Positions 25,638 to 34,900 of a stretch of DNA of 64,000 nt are shown here, in pieces. The stretch's first letter is position 1, and each line of letters opens with the position of its first letter. The stretch is from the NCBI GenBank assembly GCA_934747255.1, contig CAKVGH010000002.1:1-64000 (forward strand), given 5' to 3'. Both the position numbers and the translations under genes were made by a program. Source of the stretch: an uncultured Clostridia bacterium (GTDB lineage Bacteria; Bacillota; Clostridia; Christensenellales; UBA1242). Below the pieces are notes generated by a model. The model ran no database searches and was not told the origin of the DNA. It saw nothing but the letters and a program-made list of their open reading frames with translations.

Positions 25638-26465
25638 ATGGAATTATCAACAGAAGAATTAAGCAAAATTTCGGCATTTGTTAATAGTTGTGACGATATG
25701 ATAAACGGAAAGTTTATTTTGGCTGATATAAAAATATTAAAAATATTAAATATGATTGCAAACAGCGAACCACTTTCAAGATATATTCAAGAATGTATGA
25801 TTGATTTTGATTTTAACAGAGAGTTTTCGAGAGCAGAAGTTAAAAATCGTTTTAATAATGGTCACTTTACTATTCCAACAGAGCCAAACAAATTAGTTGC
25901 AATGGTATTTTCACTTTTGGTGGAATTTGATAAAAAGCATATTGATTTTTACTCTTTTATCAACAACAATTTTGCAACACTCACAAAGGGTGGTGAATAC
26001 GAAAACTTTGCAAAAACTTTGCTTGTTCCATTTAGAGATATTATCGCATACAACTTTGGCTTGATTGATAGTACAATGGCTGTTATGCCAGAAAACGAAC
26101 AAGATGTACAAGACGAAGCACAACCTAGCCAAATGCAACCAGAAATAGACAAAGCGGTAATAGAAGAAGAACAGACTGAAGAAGACCGTATTTGGAAGAA
26201 TATCGGCTTTTTAATAGAAAATATTAGCAATACAATCGTAATGGAAAGACGCATTAAAAATGACGATAAAGACAACATTTTGTATATGCTAAAAAGCATA
26301 ACTTACTCTGCTAAATATAAGGATATGAGATTGGTTAGTTCGCTTTTAATGGCAGTGGAAATGGTAACAAAAAAAATTCGTACAATCACAATTATGATGG
26401 ACGAAATTAAAAACGAAATCAAGCACTATTACGATTACAAATTAAAGCAATCAAATCAAGATTAA
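25638..26465 (+). CDS. Hypothetical protein (275 aa), two-domain with acidic linker
   Basis: I do not recognise this protein. It is 275 residues, with no signal peptide or membrane segment. Residues 1-145 and about 185-275 look helical. Between them is a Gln/Glu-rich linker (NEQDVQDEAQPSQMQPEID, then EEEQTEEDRI). A good GGAGAG site precedes the ATG. Its last 15 nt overlap the 3' end of the convergent YlbJ-like gene, and its likely terminator lies inside that gene. Confidence 0.75.
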   Translation: MELSTEELSKISAFVNSCDDMINGKFILADIKILKILNMIANSEPLSRYIQECMIDFDFNREFSRAEVKNRFNNGHFTIPTEPNKLVAMVFSLLVEFDKKHIDFYSFINNNFATLTKGGEYENFAKTLLVPFRDIIAYNFGLIDSTMAVMPENEQDVQDEAQPSQMQPEIDKAVIEEEQTEEDRIWKNIGFLIENISNTIVMERRIKNDDKDNILYMLKSITYSAKYKDMRLVSSLLMAVEMVTKKIRTITIMMDEIKNEIKHYYDYKLKQSNQD

Positions 26466-27497
26466 ACAAAGCAAATAACAACTAGCACAGGCAAAAATTG
26501 TCTGTGTTATTTTTTGCAAAAAGTAAAATTTAATGTTAACTTTGCACCTTGTCAAAAACGATAACGACTGCAAATGAATACTCATTCCGCCAAAGCCAAT
26601 AAGCCCGCTTAAAATAACACTACTAATTGTAGGATTAAGTCCAAGAGAAGCAATATCTCTGCAACCACGAGTAACTTCTATTAGTCCGTTTACAATGTAT
26701 GAACCGATATTTTTACTACCAACGCAGGAGAAAATGGAATTTATTAGCCACTCGAAAGGAAACAAAATATGCGTGTCGCCCAGTATATCAATAATCATAA
26801 AAAACATAGCCACAAATCCGCCAACAACCATAACCGATGTAATCGAAGATGTCATAGTGGTAGACAGTAACGATTGATAGTCGGTTTTTAATGTCTCACT
26901 ATTTGGTGTTTGGACTGTATCTTTTTCCAAAAACGCTTTTCTATAAATTATTCCGTTAAGTATAGCCGAAATTATGTGTGAAGCATATAGAATATAGCCA
27001 ATTAAAGCATTTTTCATCATAATTGCTCCAACTGTGCCAATTATAAATAGTGGACCACTTGTAGAACAAAAAGTAACCAACTTGTTGGCTTGTTTTTCGG
27101 TTATTATTTTATTTTCATAAAAATCGCATATAAGTTTTGCTCCAACTGGGTAGCCAGAAATAATACTCATACCAAATATATAGCCTGAACAACTAGGAGC
27201 ATTAAACAAAAACTTGTTTAGTTTGGCAAACTTATTAAAAAACTTGTCCAGCACTTTTAGTTCGGAAAGCAATTTTGTTATGACAAAAAAAGGTAGTAAA
27301 CTTGGTAACACGCAAGTAGCCCAAATAGAAAGTCCATTATAGCAAGATGATATGTACTTTTTGGGGTTTACTATAAGACATATTGCCAATAATACTAAAA
27401 ATAGCGTAATAAAAATAGAGAGCAAATTAAGCTTAACTTTTTTTTTGTTTATTTGACCAAATCTAGTTAATTGAATTGTATTTTTTGCTTGTTTCAT
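26451..27497 (-). CDS. ylbJ: YlbJ-like integral membrane protein (nucleoside-recognition/Gate domain)
   Basis: A 348-residue protein with about eight hydrophobic segments, similar to the YlbJ sporulation integral membrane protein family. Signature stretches are CVLPSLLPFFVITKLL, FGMSIISGYPVGAKL, FCSTSGPLFIIGTVG, and SGLIGFGGMSIHLQ. YlbJ is needed for spore cortex formation in Bacillus. Here most other sporulation genes are absent from view, so it may have another role. No clear ribosome binding site precedes the ATG at 27497. The assignment rests on motifs only. Confidence 0.75.
   Translation of the reverse strand: MKQAKNTIQLTRFGQINKKKVKLNLLSIFITLFLVLLAICLIVNPKKYISSCYNGLSIWATCVLPSLLPFFVITKLLSELKVLDKFFNKFAKLNKFLFNAPSCSGYIFGMSIISGYPVGAKLICDFYENKIITEKQANKLVTFCSTSGPLFIIGTVGAIMMKNALIGYILYASHIISAILNGIIYRKAFLEKDTVQTPNSETLKTDYQSLLSTTMTSSITSVMVVGGFVAMFFMIIDILGDTHILFPFEWLINSIFSCVGSKNIGSYIVNGLIEVTRGCRDIASLGLNPTISSVILSGLIGFGGMSIHLQSLSFLTRCKVNIKFYFLQKITQTIFACASCYLLCLILI
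26486..26515 (+). terminator. Terminator for the 275-aa gene inside the YlbJ-like gene
   Basis: CACAGGCAA pairs with TTGTCTGTG (one wobble) across AAA, then TTATTTTTT. It sits 20 nt after the plus-strand stop and within the coding 3' end of the minus-strand gene. Confidence 0.7.
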
Positions 27498-27504
27498 TTA
27501 TAAT
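27476..27504 (+). promoter_or_regulatory. Promoter of the patatin-like gene
   Basis: TTGTAT at 27476-27481, a 17-nt spacer and TATAAT at 27499-27504. It overlaps the start of the divergent YlbJ-like gene. Confidence 0.6.
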
Positions 27505-27530
27505 AAATTTATTAAAAATTAGGAGAATAT

Positions 27531-28376
27531 ATGCAAAAGGAAAAAAAGCGTATTAAAATTGGCTTGGCACTAGGAGGCGGAGCAGCACTTGGTTTTGCTC
27601 ATATTGGAGTGATAAAAGCATTGGAAGAAAATAATATTAGCATAGATTGTATTTGCGGAACATCAATGGGCTCGGTTGTTGGAGCATTATATTCACTTGG
27701 AGCAACCACAAAGCAATTAAGTGATGCGGTTGATAAATTTGAGTTTAAGTCAATCACCAAACTTAATGCATTTAAGATGCTAAAAGAAGGAATTTATAAC
27801 ACCGACAAAATGGGCAGTTTCGTAGAGAGTTTTCTTGACCAAAATTTGATTGAAAATGCTCGTATACCATATAGATGCACGGCGGTTGACCTTAAAACTG
27901 GCAAACTATATGTCTTTAAGTCTGGTCCAGTCGGTGAAGCAGTTAGGGCTAGTAGTGCGATACCGGGTGTGTTCGCACCAGTCATCAAAGACGATATGTT
28001 TTTGGTTGACGGCGGAGTGTTAAATCAAGTTCCTTTTGACGAAACAAAAAAGATGGGTGCGGACTTTGTTTTGGCAGTCAATGTTGTTCCAAAATATCAG
28101 CCAAGAGATAAGGTTGGCTTAAATCGAATTGATAAAGTTTTAATGTCAGCGTTTGGAGTTATGTTAAATAGTAGGGAGGAATATCGTAAAAAAACATTTG
28201 ATAAATCGTCAGGTTATTATCTTGATGTCGAATCAACTTACAGCGAAATGGACTTTTCTCATAAGGCAAATTTGGCGTCACTCGAACTTGGCTATAAGGT
28301 GGCAACCGAAAATATGCCAAAAATTTTAAGAGCAATAAACAAAGTAAAAAAGACTTTTAACAAAAAAGTTAACTAA
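27531..28376 (+). CDS. Patatin-like phospholipase family protein (RssA type)
   Basis: A 281-residue serine acyl hydrolase of the patatin family. The oxyanion motif is ALGGGAALGFAHIGV near residues 13-27, the nucleophile elbow is GTSMGS and the catalytic Asp is in DGGV. No signal peptide, so it is cytoplasmic or membrane-associated. The family cleaves phospholipids or other acyl esters; the substrate is unknown. AGGAGA precedes the ATG. Divergent from the YlbJ-like gene. Confidence 0.9.
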   Translation: MQKEKKRIKIGLALGGGAALGFAHIGVIKALEENNISIDCICGTSMGSVVGALYSLGATTKQLSDAVDKFEFKSITKLNAFKMLKEGIYNTDKMGSFVESFLDQNLIENARIPYRCTAVDLKTGKLYVFKSGPVGEAVRASSAIPGVFAPVIKDDMFLVDGGVLNQVPFDETKKMGADFVLAVNVVPKYQPRDKVGLNRIDKVLMSAFGVMLNSREEYRKKTFDKSSGYYLDVESTYSEMDFSHKANLASLELGYKVATENMPKILRAINKVKKTFNKKVN

Positions 28377-28426
28377 TTAGTCCTTAAAATTTGTTTGTTA
28401 TTAAAACAGATAGTGTGTCAAAATTA

Positions 28427-28455
28427 TAGACATTTTTATTTAATTACGATATAAT
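28427..28455 (+). promoter_or_regulatory. Promoter of ackA
   Basis: TAGACA at 28427-28432, a 17-nt spacer and TATAAT at 28450-28455. Confidence 0.75.
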
Positions 28456-28485
28456 AATTTTAATTTAATTTTTACAGGAGATAGT

Positions 28486-29688
28486 ATGAAAGTTTTAGTA
28501 TTAAATGCAGGTAGTTCTAGCCTTAAATATCAACTAATTGATATGGACAATGAAGAACTAATCGCAAAAGGTAATGCCGAAAGAGTGGGACTAGAAAAAG
28601 CATTCTTAAAGCACAAGGCAAAAGGTGTAGAAACAATAATCGAAAAAGATTTGCCAAATCATACAGTAGCACTAAATTTGATTTTATCAACTCTTTGTGA
28701 CTCGCAAGTTGGAGTCATTAAAGATGTTAGCGAGATTGACGCAGTAGGTCATAGAGTCTTGCACGGTGGCGAAATTTATAAGAGTGCAGTTTATGTGGAC
28801 GATGAAGTTTTGGACAACCTAAAAAAACTAATTCCACTTGGACCACTTCACATGCCGGCAAACATTGCAGGTATCGAAGCGTGCAAAAAAATTATGCCAA
28901 ATGTTCCAAATGTGGCATTGTTTGATACGGGCTTCCATTCTACTATGGAAAAGAGTGCATATCTATATGCAACTCCTTATGAGTGGTACGAAAAATATGG
29001 TGTTAGAAGATATGGCTTCCACGGAATTAGCCACGACTATATTGCTCGAAAGGTAGCTGAAATAGAAAATAATAACGACCTTAAAATAATCTCTTGTCAT
29101 ATCGGCAATGGAGCATCTTTGTGTGCTATTGACCACGGCAAGTGTGTTGATACTTCTATGGGTATTACACCACTTGAAGGTTTGATTATGGGTACTCGTT
29201 GTGGAGATATTGACCCAGCGATTGTTGAATTTGTTATGAACAAGGAAGATATGGGCATTAGAACAATGCTTAATATTCTTAACAAAAAAAGTGGCTTGCT
29301 AGGATTGAGTGGTATTTCTAGCGACATTAGAGATATATTGGCAGAAGCAAACAAAGGCAACGAAAGAGCACAAATTGCTGTTGATTGCTATGTAAACAGA
29401 ATTAAAAAGTACATTGGCTCTTATGCCGCAGTTCTTGGCGGAGTAGATGTTATTGTATTTACTGCTGGAACGGGCGAAAACAGAGATGAAATTCGTGAAG
29501 CAGTTATGAAAAATATGGAATTTTTGGGTGTTGATTTCGATTTTGAAGCGAACCGAAATTTCAAGCGTGGCGAAATTTGTTTGATTTCAAAACCATCATC
29601 AAAAGTAAAAGTTTATGTTATTCCAACTGACGAAGAATTGATGATAGCAAGAGAAACAGTCGATTTATTAGAAAAAAAGAAAAACTAG
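28486..29688 (+). CDS. ackA: Acetate kinase
   Basis: AckA makes ATP from acetyl phosphate and ADP, forming acetate. It is 400 residues, normal length. Motifs: LVLNAGSSSLKYQL at the start, VGHRVLHGGE, ALFDTGFHSTM, YGFHGISHDY, the phosphate loop HIGNGASLCAI, GLIMGTRCGDIDP, and FTAGTGENR near the end. The usual partner pta is not adjacent. It lies upstream of the rpmF-plsX-rnc-smc block, as in many Firmicutes. AGGAGA precedes the ATG. It suggests fermentation to acetate. Confidence 0.98.
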   Translation: MKVLVLNAGSSSLKYQLIDMDNEELIAKGNAERVGLEKAFLKHKAKGVETIIEKDLPNHTVALNLILSTLCDSQVGVIKDVSEIDAVGHRVLHGGEIYKSAVYVDDEVLDNLKKLIPLGPLHMPANIAGIEACKKIMPNVPNVALFDTGFHSTMEKSAYLYATPYEWYEKYGVRRYGFHGISHDYIARKVAEIENNNDLKIISCHIGNGASLCAIDHGKCVDTSMGITPLEGLIMGTRCGDIDPAIVEFVMNKEDMGIRTMLNILNKKSGLLGLSGISSDIRDILAEANKGNERAQIAVDCYVNRIKKYIGSYAAVLGGVDVIVFTAGTGENRDEIREAVMKNMEFLGVDFDFEANRNFKRGEICLISKPSSKVKVYVIPTDEELMIARETVDLLEKKKN

Positions 29689-29707
29689 GTCGATTGTGAA
29701 AAAGTGA

Positions 29708-29736
29708 TTGACATTATTAAAAAAAAAGTATATAAT
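29708..29736 (+). promoter_or_regulatory. Consensus promoter of rpmF
   Basis: TTGACA at 29708-29713, a 17-nt spacer and TATAAT at 29731-29736; both are perfect. Strength fits a ribosomal protein gene. Confidence 0.88.
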
Positions 29737-29784
29737 CACATAGTTTGATTAAAAAATACTCTAAAATGGGAGGTAAGATATTAT

Positions 29785-29985
29785 ATGGCAGTTCCAAAGG
29801 AGAAGGTTTCAAGAGCAAGAAGAGATTCAAGAAGAGCAAGTAACTGGAAAGTTTCTGCACCAAATCTTGTTGAATGTTCACATTGTCACGAAATGAAGCT
29901 TCCACACAAAGTATGCAAAAAATGCGGATACTATGATGGCGTAGAAGTTATCAATATGGAAAAGGACGAAAAGAAAGCAAAGTAG
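29785..29985 (+). CDS. rpmF: 50S ribosomal protein L32
   Basis: This 66-residue L32 starts MAVPKEKVSRARRDSRRA, as usual. It carries the zinc-binding pairs CSHC and CKKC, so it is the C+ form. GGGAGG precedes the ATG. The DUF177 gene (yceD) that usually precedes rpmF is missing here. A strong terminator follows. Confidence 0.97.
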   Translation: MAVPKEKVSRARRDSRRASNWKVSAPNLVECSHCHEMKLPHKVCKKCGYYDGVEVINMEKDEKKAK

Positions 29986-30005
29986 TCTAATCTAAAATAG
30001 TAATT

Positions 30006-30028
30006 AAACGGCTTTATGCCGTTTTTTT
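30006..30028 (+). terminator. Terminator of rpmF
   Basis: AAACGGC pairs with GCCGTTT across TTTAT, followed by seven T residues in all. Confidence 0.9.
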
Positions 30029-30048
30029 GTACAATTTTTCTAAAATGT

Positions 30049-30077
30049 TTGTGATTATAAAAATATTATATTATAAT
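30049..30077 (+). promoter_or_regulatory. Promoter of plsX
   Basis: TTGTGA at 30049-30054, a 17-nt spacer and TATAAT at 30072-30077, downstream of the rpmF terminator. Confidence 0.55.
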
Positions 30078-30121
30078 AAAATTACCATAAGGGGTAAATT
30101 TTATTATTTTTGGAGAAAAAT

Positions 30122-31162
30122 ATGAAGATAATTTTTGATGCTTACGGCGGAGATGACTCTCTTGAAACCGTAAAAGGAGCAATTTTAACAGTAAAGGCAA
30201 TTTCTAACTTAACCGTAATTTTGAGTGGAAAGCAAGAAGAATTAACTCGTCAAATAGAAGAATTAAAAAAACAAAAGGAGTTTGCTAATTTTGACGAAAG
30301 TAGACTGGAAATATTAAACGCTACCGAAGTGATTACAAATGATGACAAGCCAACAGAAGCCATAAGAACAAAAAAAGATAGTTCTCTTGTTAAGGCTCTT
30401 GATAAATTAAAATTGGACGAAGAAGTTTTGGCTGTTGTTTCGGCTGGTAGTACGGGGGCTGTTCTTTCAGGCGGATTTATGAAAATCGGCAGACTAAAAG
30501 GAGTTTCTAGACCAGCATTATGTCCAATTTTGCCTACAAAAAAAGGCACTCCTGTTATGTTAATGGACAGCGGTGCAAATATGGATTGTAAGCAACAAAA
30601 CCTTGTACATTTTGCAATAATCGCAAAGCAGTATTATGAGTCAATGTTTGGAGTAGAAAATCCAAGAATTGCATTGCTTAGCGTAGGTGTGGAAAGTGAA
30701 AAGGGTAATGAACTTGTTAAAACAACCTATCCATTATTTGAAAAATTACCTATAAATTTTGTTGGAAATATGGAAGCTCGTGACGCTTTGTCTGGCGATT
30801 ACGATATAATCATAACTGATGGTTTTGCTGGTAATGTTTTGTTAAAATCTTACGAAGGAGCAATTTCTACAATAGTAGGACTATTAAAACAAACATTAAA
30901 AACAGGTGGACTTGGCACAAAAATTGGTGGGCTTTTAATAAAAAAACCACTCAAAAAGATGTTAAAGACTTTTGATTATTCAAATTATGGTGGCTCACCA
31001 TTTTTGGGCATCAAAAAAATTGTCATTAAGGCACACGGTAACAGCAAGGCAAAATCTTTTGTTGAATGTGCTAAACAAGCTATAAAGTTAAGTGAAAGCA
31101 AGTGCTATGAAAAAATAGAACAATCATTAGCAAGTCTTAATATTGACGAAATAAAGGAGTAA
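30122..31162 (+). CDS. plsX: Phosphate acyltransferase PlsX
   Basis: PlsX converts acyl-ACP to acyl phosphate, the first step of phospholipid synthesis in most Gram-positives. It is 346 residues. Motifs: FDAYGGD at the start, VSAGSTGAVLSGGF, MDSGANMDC, DGFAGNVLLKS, and the late GVNGV-like block replaced by SNYGGSPFLGIKK. It is a peripheral membrane protein. The ATG at 30122 follows TGGAGAA. rnc follows 1 nt after the stop; the acpP gene often found between plsX and rnc is absent. Confidence 0.94.
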   Translation: MKIIFDAYGGDDSLETVKGAILTVKAISNLTVILSGKQEELTRQIEELKKQKEFANFDESRLEILNATEVITNDDKPTEAIRTKKDSSLVKALDKLKLDEEVLAVVSAGSTGAVLSGGFMKIGRLKGVSRPALCPILPTKKGTPVMLMDSGANMDCKQQNLVHFAIIAKQYYESMFGVENPRIALLSVGVESEKGNELVKTTYPLFEKLPINFVGNMEARDALSGDYDIIITDGFAGNVLLKSYEGAISTIVGLLKQTLKTGGLGTKIGGLLIKKPLKKMLKTFDYSNYGGSPFLGIKKIVIKAHGNSKAKSFVECAKQAIKLSESKCYEKIEQSLASLNIDEIKE

Positions 31163-31163
31163 A

Positions 31164-31832
31164 ATGATAGATTTAGATGCTTTAAGCACTATTCTTAATA
31201 TCAAATTTGAAGACGAGTCTTTGTTAAAGACTGCTTTTTGCCATAGTTCGTATGCTTACAATCATCATTTGGTAAGTAACGAAAGATTGGAATTTTTGGG
31301 CGATAGTTTGCTCAATTTTGTAGTTACTGATTTTTTGTATAGAACATTTGAAAAAAGCGAGGGCGAACTTTCAAAACTAAAAGCCTATTTGGTGTCGGCT
31401 GAAAATTTAAGCAGTATCATCGCTAGTCTTGGGGTTTCAAAATACTTGCTTTGCGAAAATTTTAATCCTAATAATAGCAAAAATGTTTTGTGTGACCTTT
31501 TTGAAGCAATTTTGGGCGCAATTTACTTGGACAAGGGATTTGAAACGGCAAAAAAATTTATTTATACTAACATAGATTTGACAAAACAAAACATACTTGA
31601 TGTTAGCCATAATGCAGTTGATTACAAGACAAAATTGCAAGAGTTTGTGCAACAAAGTGGCAAAAATACTATTGAATACATTTTGATAGGAAAGAGTGGA
31701 AAATCTCACGACCCAGAATTTGAAATAGAACTAAAAATTGATGGTAATGTTATTGCAAGTGCATCTGCTCATAGCAAAAAATTGGCAGAAAATTTGTGCG
31801 CAAAAATTGCTTGTGAAAAATACGGCGTGTAA
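31164..31832 (+). CDS. rnc: Ribonuclease III
   Basis: RNase III cleaves double-stranded RNA, including rRNA precursors. It is 222 residues. The catalytic signature NERLEFLGDSLLNFVV is present, with a second acidic site in DLFEAILGAIYLD. The C-terminal dsRNA-binding domain starts near DYKTKLQEFVQQSG and ends with the Ala/Lys-rich SAHSKKLAENLCAKIA. AAAGGAG precedes the ATG, 1 nt after plsX, so the two are co-translated. Confidence 0.96.
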   Translation: MIDLDALSTILNIKFEDESLLKTAFCHSSYAYNHHLVSNERLEFLGDSLLNFVVTDFLYRTFEKSEGELSKLKAYLVSAENLSSIIASLGVSKYLLCENFNPNNSKNVLCDLFEAILGAIYLDKGFETAKKFIYTNIDLTKQNILDVSHNAVDYKTKLQEFVQQSGKNTIEYILIGKSGKSHDPEFEIELKIDGNVIASASAHSKKLAENLCAKIACEKYGV

Positions 31833-31860
31833 ATAATAGAACATTATTAAACAAAAAATG

Positions 31861-31884
31861 GCAAAAGAAATTTTGCTTTTTTTT
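31861..31884 (+). terminator. Terminator of plsX-rnc
   Basis: GCAAAA pairs with TTTTGC across GAAA, followed by a T run. Confidence 0.75.
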
Positions 31885-31954
31885 ATTTAACTCTTGTAAA
31901 AATTATTATATCTATGATATAATAAATTAAATATTATAATTGGAGAACTAGATT

Positions 31955-34900
31955 TTGAACTTAAAGAGAATAGAATTACAAGGTTTCAAATCGTTTGCTG
32001 ACAAAACTGTTGTAGATTTTGTTGGCGGTATAACTGCGATTGTAGGACCTAATGGTTGCGGTAAAAGTAATGTAGCCGATGCGATTAGATGGGTACTAGG
32101 CGAACAGAGTAGCAAACTCTTGCGTGGAACAAGTATGCAAGATGTTATTTTTAATGGTACAGAAAAGCGAAAGTCACTTTCGTATTGCGAAGTATCACTT
32201 GTACTTGATAATACCGAAAGAATGATTGATATTGATTATGATGAAGTTGTTATATCAAGAAAACTTTATCGTTCGGGCGAAAGCGAATATTTAATCAACA
32301 AAAACACTAGCAAACTTGCTAATATTAGAGATATTTTGCACGATAGTGGTATTGGCCGTGACGGCTATTCTATTATTGGTCAGGGTAAGGTTGAAGAAAT
32401 TGTTTCGTCAAAGCCAGAAAACAGGCGTAGCATTTTTGAAGAAGCCGCAGGTATTGCAAAGTTTAAGTATAAAAAAATAGAAGCAGAGAGAAGACTTTCA
32501 AGAACAAGAGATAACCTCTCAAGAGTTAATGATATTTTGCTCGAAATTGAAAGACAATTAAAACCTTTGCAAGCACAAGCCGAAACTGCAAAAAAATATC
32601 TTGACTATAAGGAAAAGTTAAAGAGTTACGAAATCAATAACTACATTTACAACTACGAAAATGCAGAAACAAATCGAAAAACTATTAACGATAGAATTAG
32701 TGCATTGCAAGAAGAAAGCGCTGCAAAACAAAATGAGTTGAATGATACTATTGCAAAGTATAACAAAAATATGGAAGACATCAACAAAATTGATGCTAAT
32801 ATGAAGTCTTTGTACGAGCAAACTACCGAACTTAAAGTTGCGCTAGAAAGAAGTTCTGGCGAAACTAACATTTTGCGCGAAAGATTATCACTTCTTAAAG
32901 AACAAGCACAAAAACTCAATCAAGACTTGTTAAAGGAACAAGAAAATATTTCGTACATTGAAAATTTAATAAAAACTAAAAATGAGAAAAAGTCTCAAAA
33001 TCAAAGAGAGATTGAAAATCTTAATATTGAGTCACAAAAACTTAATGAAAAGTACTTGGCTATTGTTGACGAATTAACAAAAAGTGAAGACGAAGCAGAA
33101 GAAAATCAGCAGTTAATGATAACTGCTCTCGATAAGTTAAGCGATATTAAGGCAGATATTTCCAAACTTAACGCAGAAAGAGAGAATGCTCTTGATAGAC
33201 AAGCATCTTTAATCAGTCAAATCAATCAAAACACTAGCAAATTAGGTTTGCTAAATACTGAATATTCAACTCTTGCCGAGCAAGAAAGCAAATTGCTAGT
33301 TAGTCAAAAATCAGCAACAGAGAGTTTGGAAAATTCAACAAAAAGCATTGCTTTAATTAAGCAAACTCTTGCAGAATATCAACAACGAGTAGCCGAAATT
33401 TATTCAACAGTCGCATCACTAGATGCTAGACATAGTATGCTTGTTGATATGCAAAAAAATTACGATGGTTTTAACGGAGCGGTAAAATTATTACTAAAAA
33501 AAGCAGACGAAAATTCGGCATTAAAAAACAATATAGTTGGTGTTGTAGCAGCACTAATGAGTGTACCACAAAAGTATGAAACTGCTATTGAAATGGCTCT
33601 TGGTTCACAAGTTCAAAACATTGTTACCGAAAACGAAGACAATGCAAAATTGCTTATTAGATTTCTAAAAGACAACAACTTGGGACGAGCAACATTCTTG
33701 CCTATTACAGCATTAAAACCACGAAATTTATCAAACTTTGCTGGCGAAATTAAGTCCTGCAAAGGTGCATTTGGTGTTGCTAGTAGTTTGATTGAATATG
33801 ACCGTCATCACGCATCAGTTTTTGAAAATTTGCTTGGTGGAACAGTCATTGTTGATAATTTAGTGACTGCTGTAAATCTTGCAAAACAAACAAGATATGG
33901 CTTCAAAATTGTCACTTTGGACGGTGATGTTATCAATCCACAAGGTAGTATTACTGGTGGTAGTAAAAAGGCAACTGTTAGTAATGTCGTTGGTAGAGAA
34001 AGAGAGATTGAAGACCTTAAAAACCAAATTGACACTCTAAAAATGCAACTAGCGAATTACGAACCAAAAGTTAATCAATTAAAACAAAAGTTAACAGAAA
34101 CTGAATCAATGCAAGAAGAAATTAACACTCGAAAATATAATATTGGTGTTAACCTTGCAAAAATTCAAGAAAGCAAGCAAAAACTATCAGGCATAATTGA
34201 AGATTGTAAAAATTCTCTCGATTTGTTTGAAAAAGAAAAAACCGAAATTGTTGCAAAAATCAAAGCGATTGATATTAGTTTGAGTCAAAGTGATAGTGAA
34301 AAAAATAGCATCAACTCAAACAAAACCAACGCAAATGATAGTATTGCAAAAAGACAACAAAAGTTTGAAAACTTAAAACAAGAACGAGAAGAATACAACG
34401 CAAAGAAACTTGATACAAAGGTAAAAATTGCGTCACTTAATAGCGAAATTTCAAACATTGACGAAGAAGTTGAAAGATTGACCGTTCAAAGAGAAGAGTC
34501 TTTGCAAAGCGTTGACCAAATCAGCGAATATATTGTTTCGAATAACAAAACAATACAAAATGCAGAACAAATTATTAGTGCTAAAACGCAAAATGCAGAG
34601 TATCAATCAATCAATTCAAAACTTGAACAAATTAACACAAAATTATCTAATTTGGACGAATACAAGGCACAACTTCAACAAGACTTAAAAGTTTTGGACG
34701 AAAATCGTTCTGTGTTATCTCATAAAATTAGCAAGTTACAAGACAAGCAGTTCCAAGAAAACTTGAACCTTTCAAAAATTGATACGGAACTTGAAAATAT
34801 GCAAGCAAGAGTGTGGGAAGATTACGGCTTGACTTACGGTACAGCCATTGACTACAAGATTGCTGACTATGACCTTCAAGACGGATTAAAACAAGCAAAT

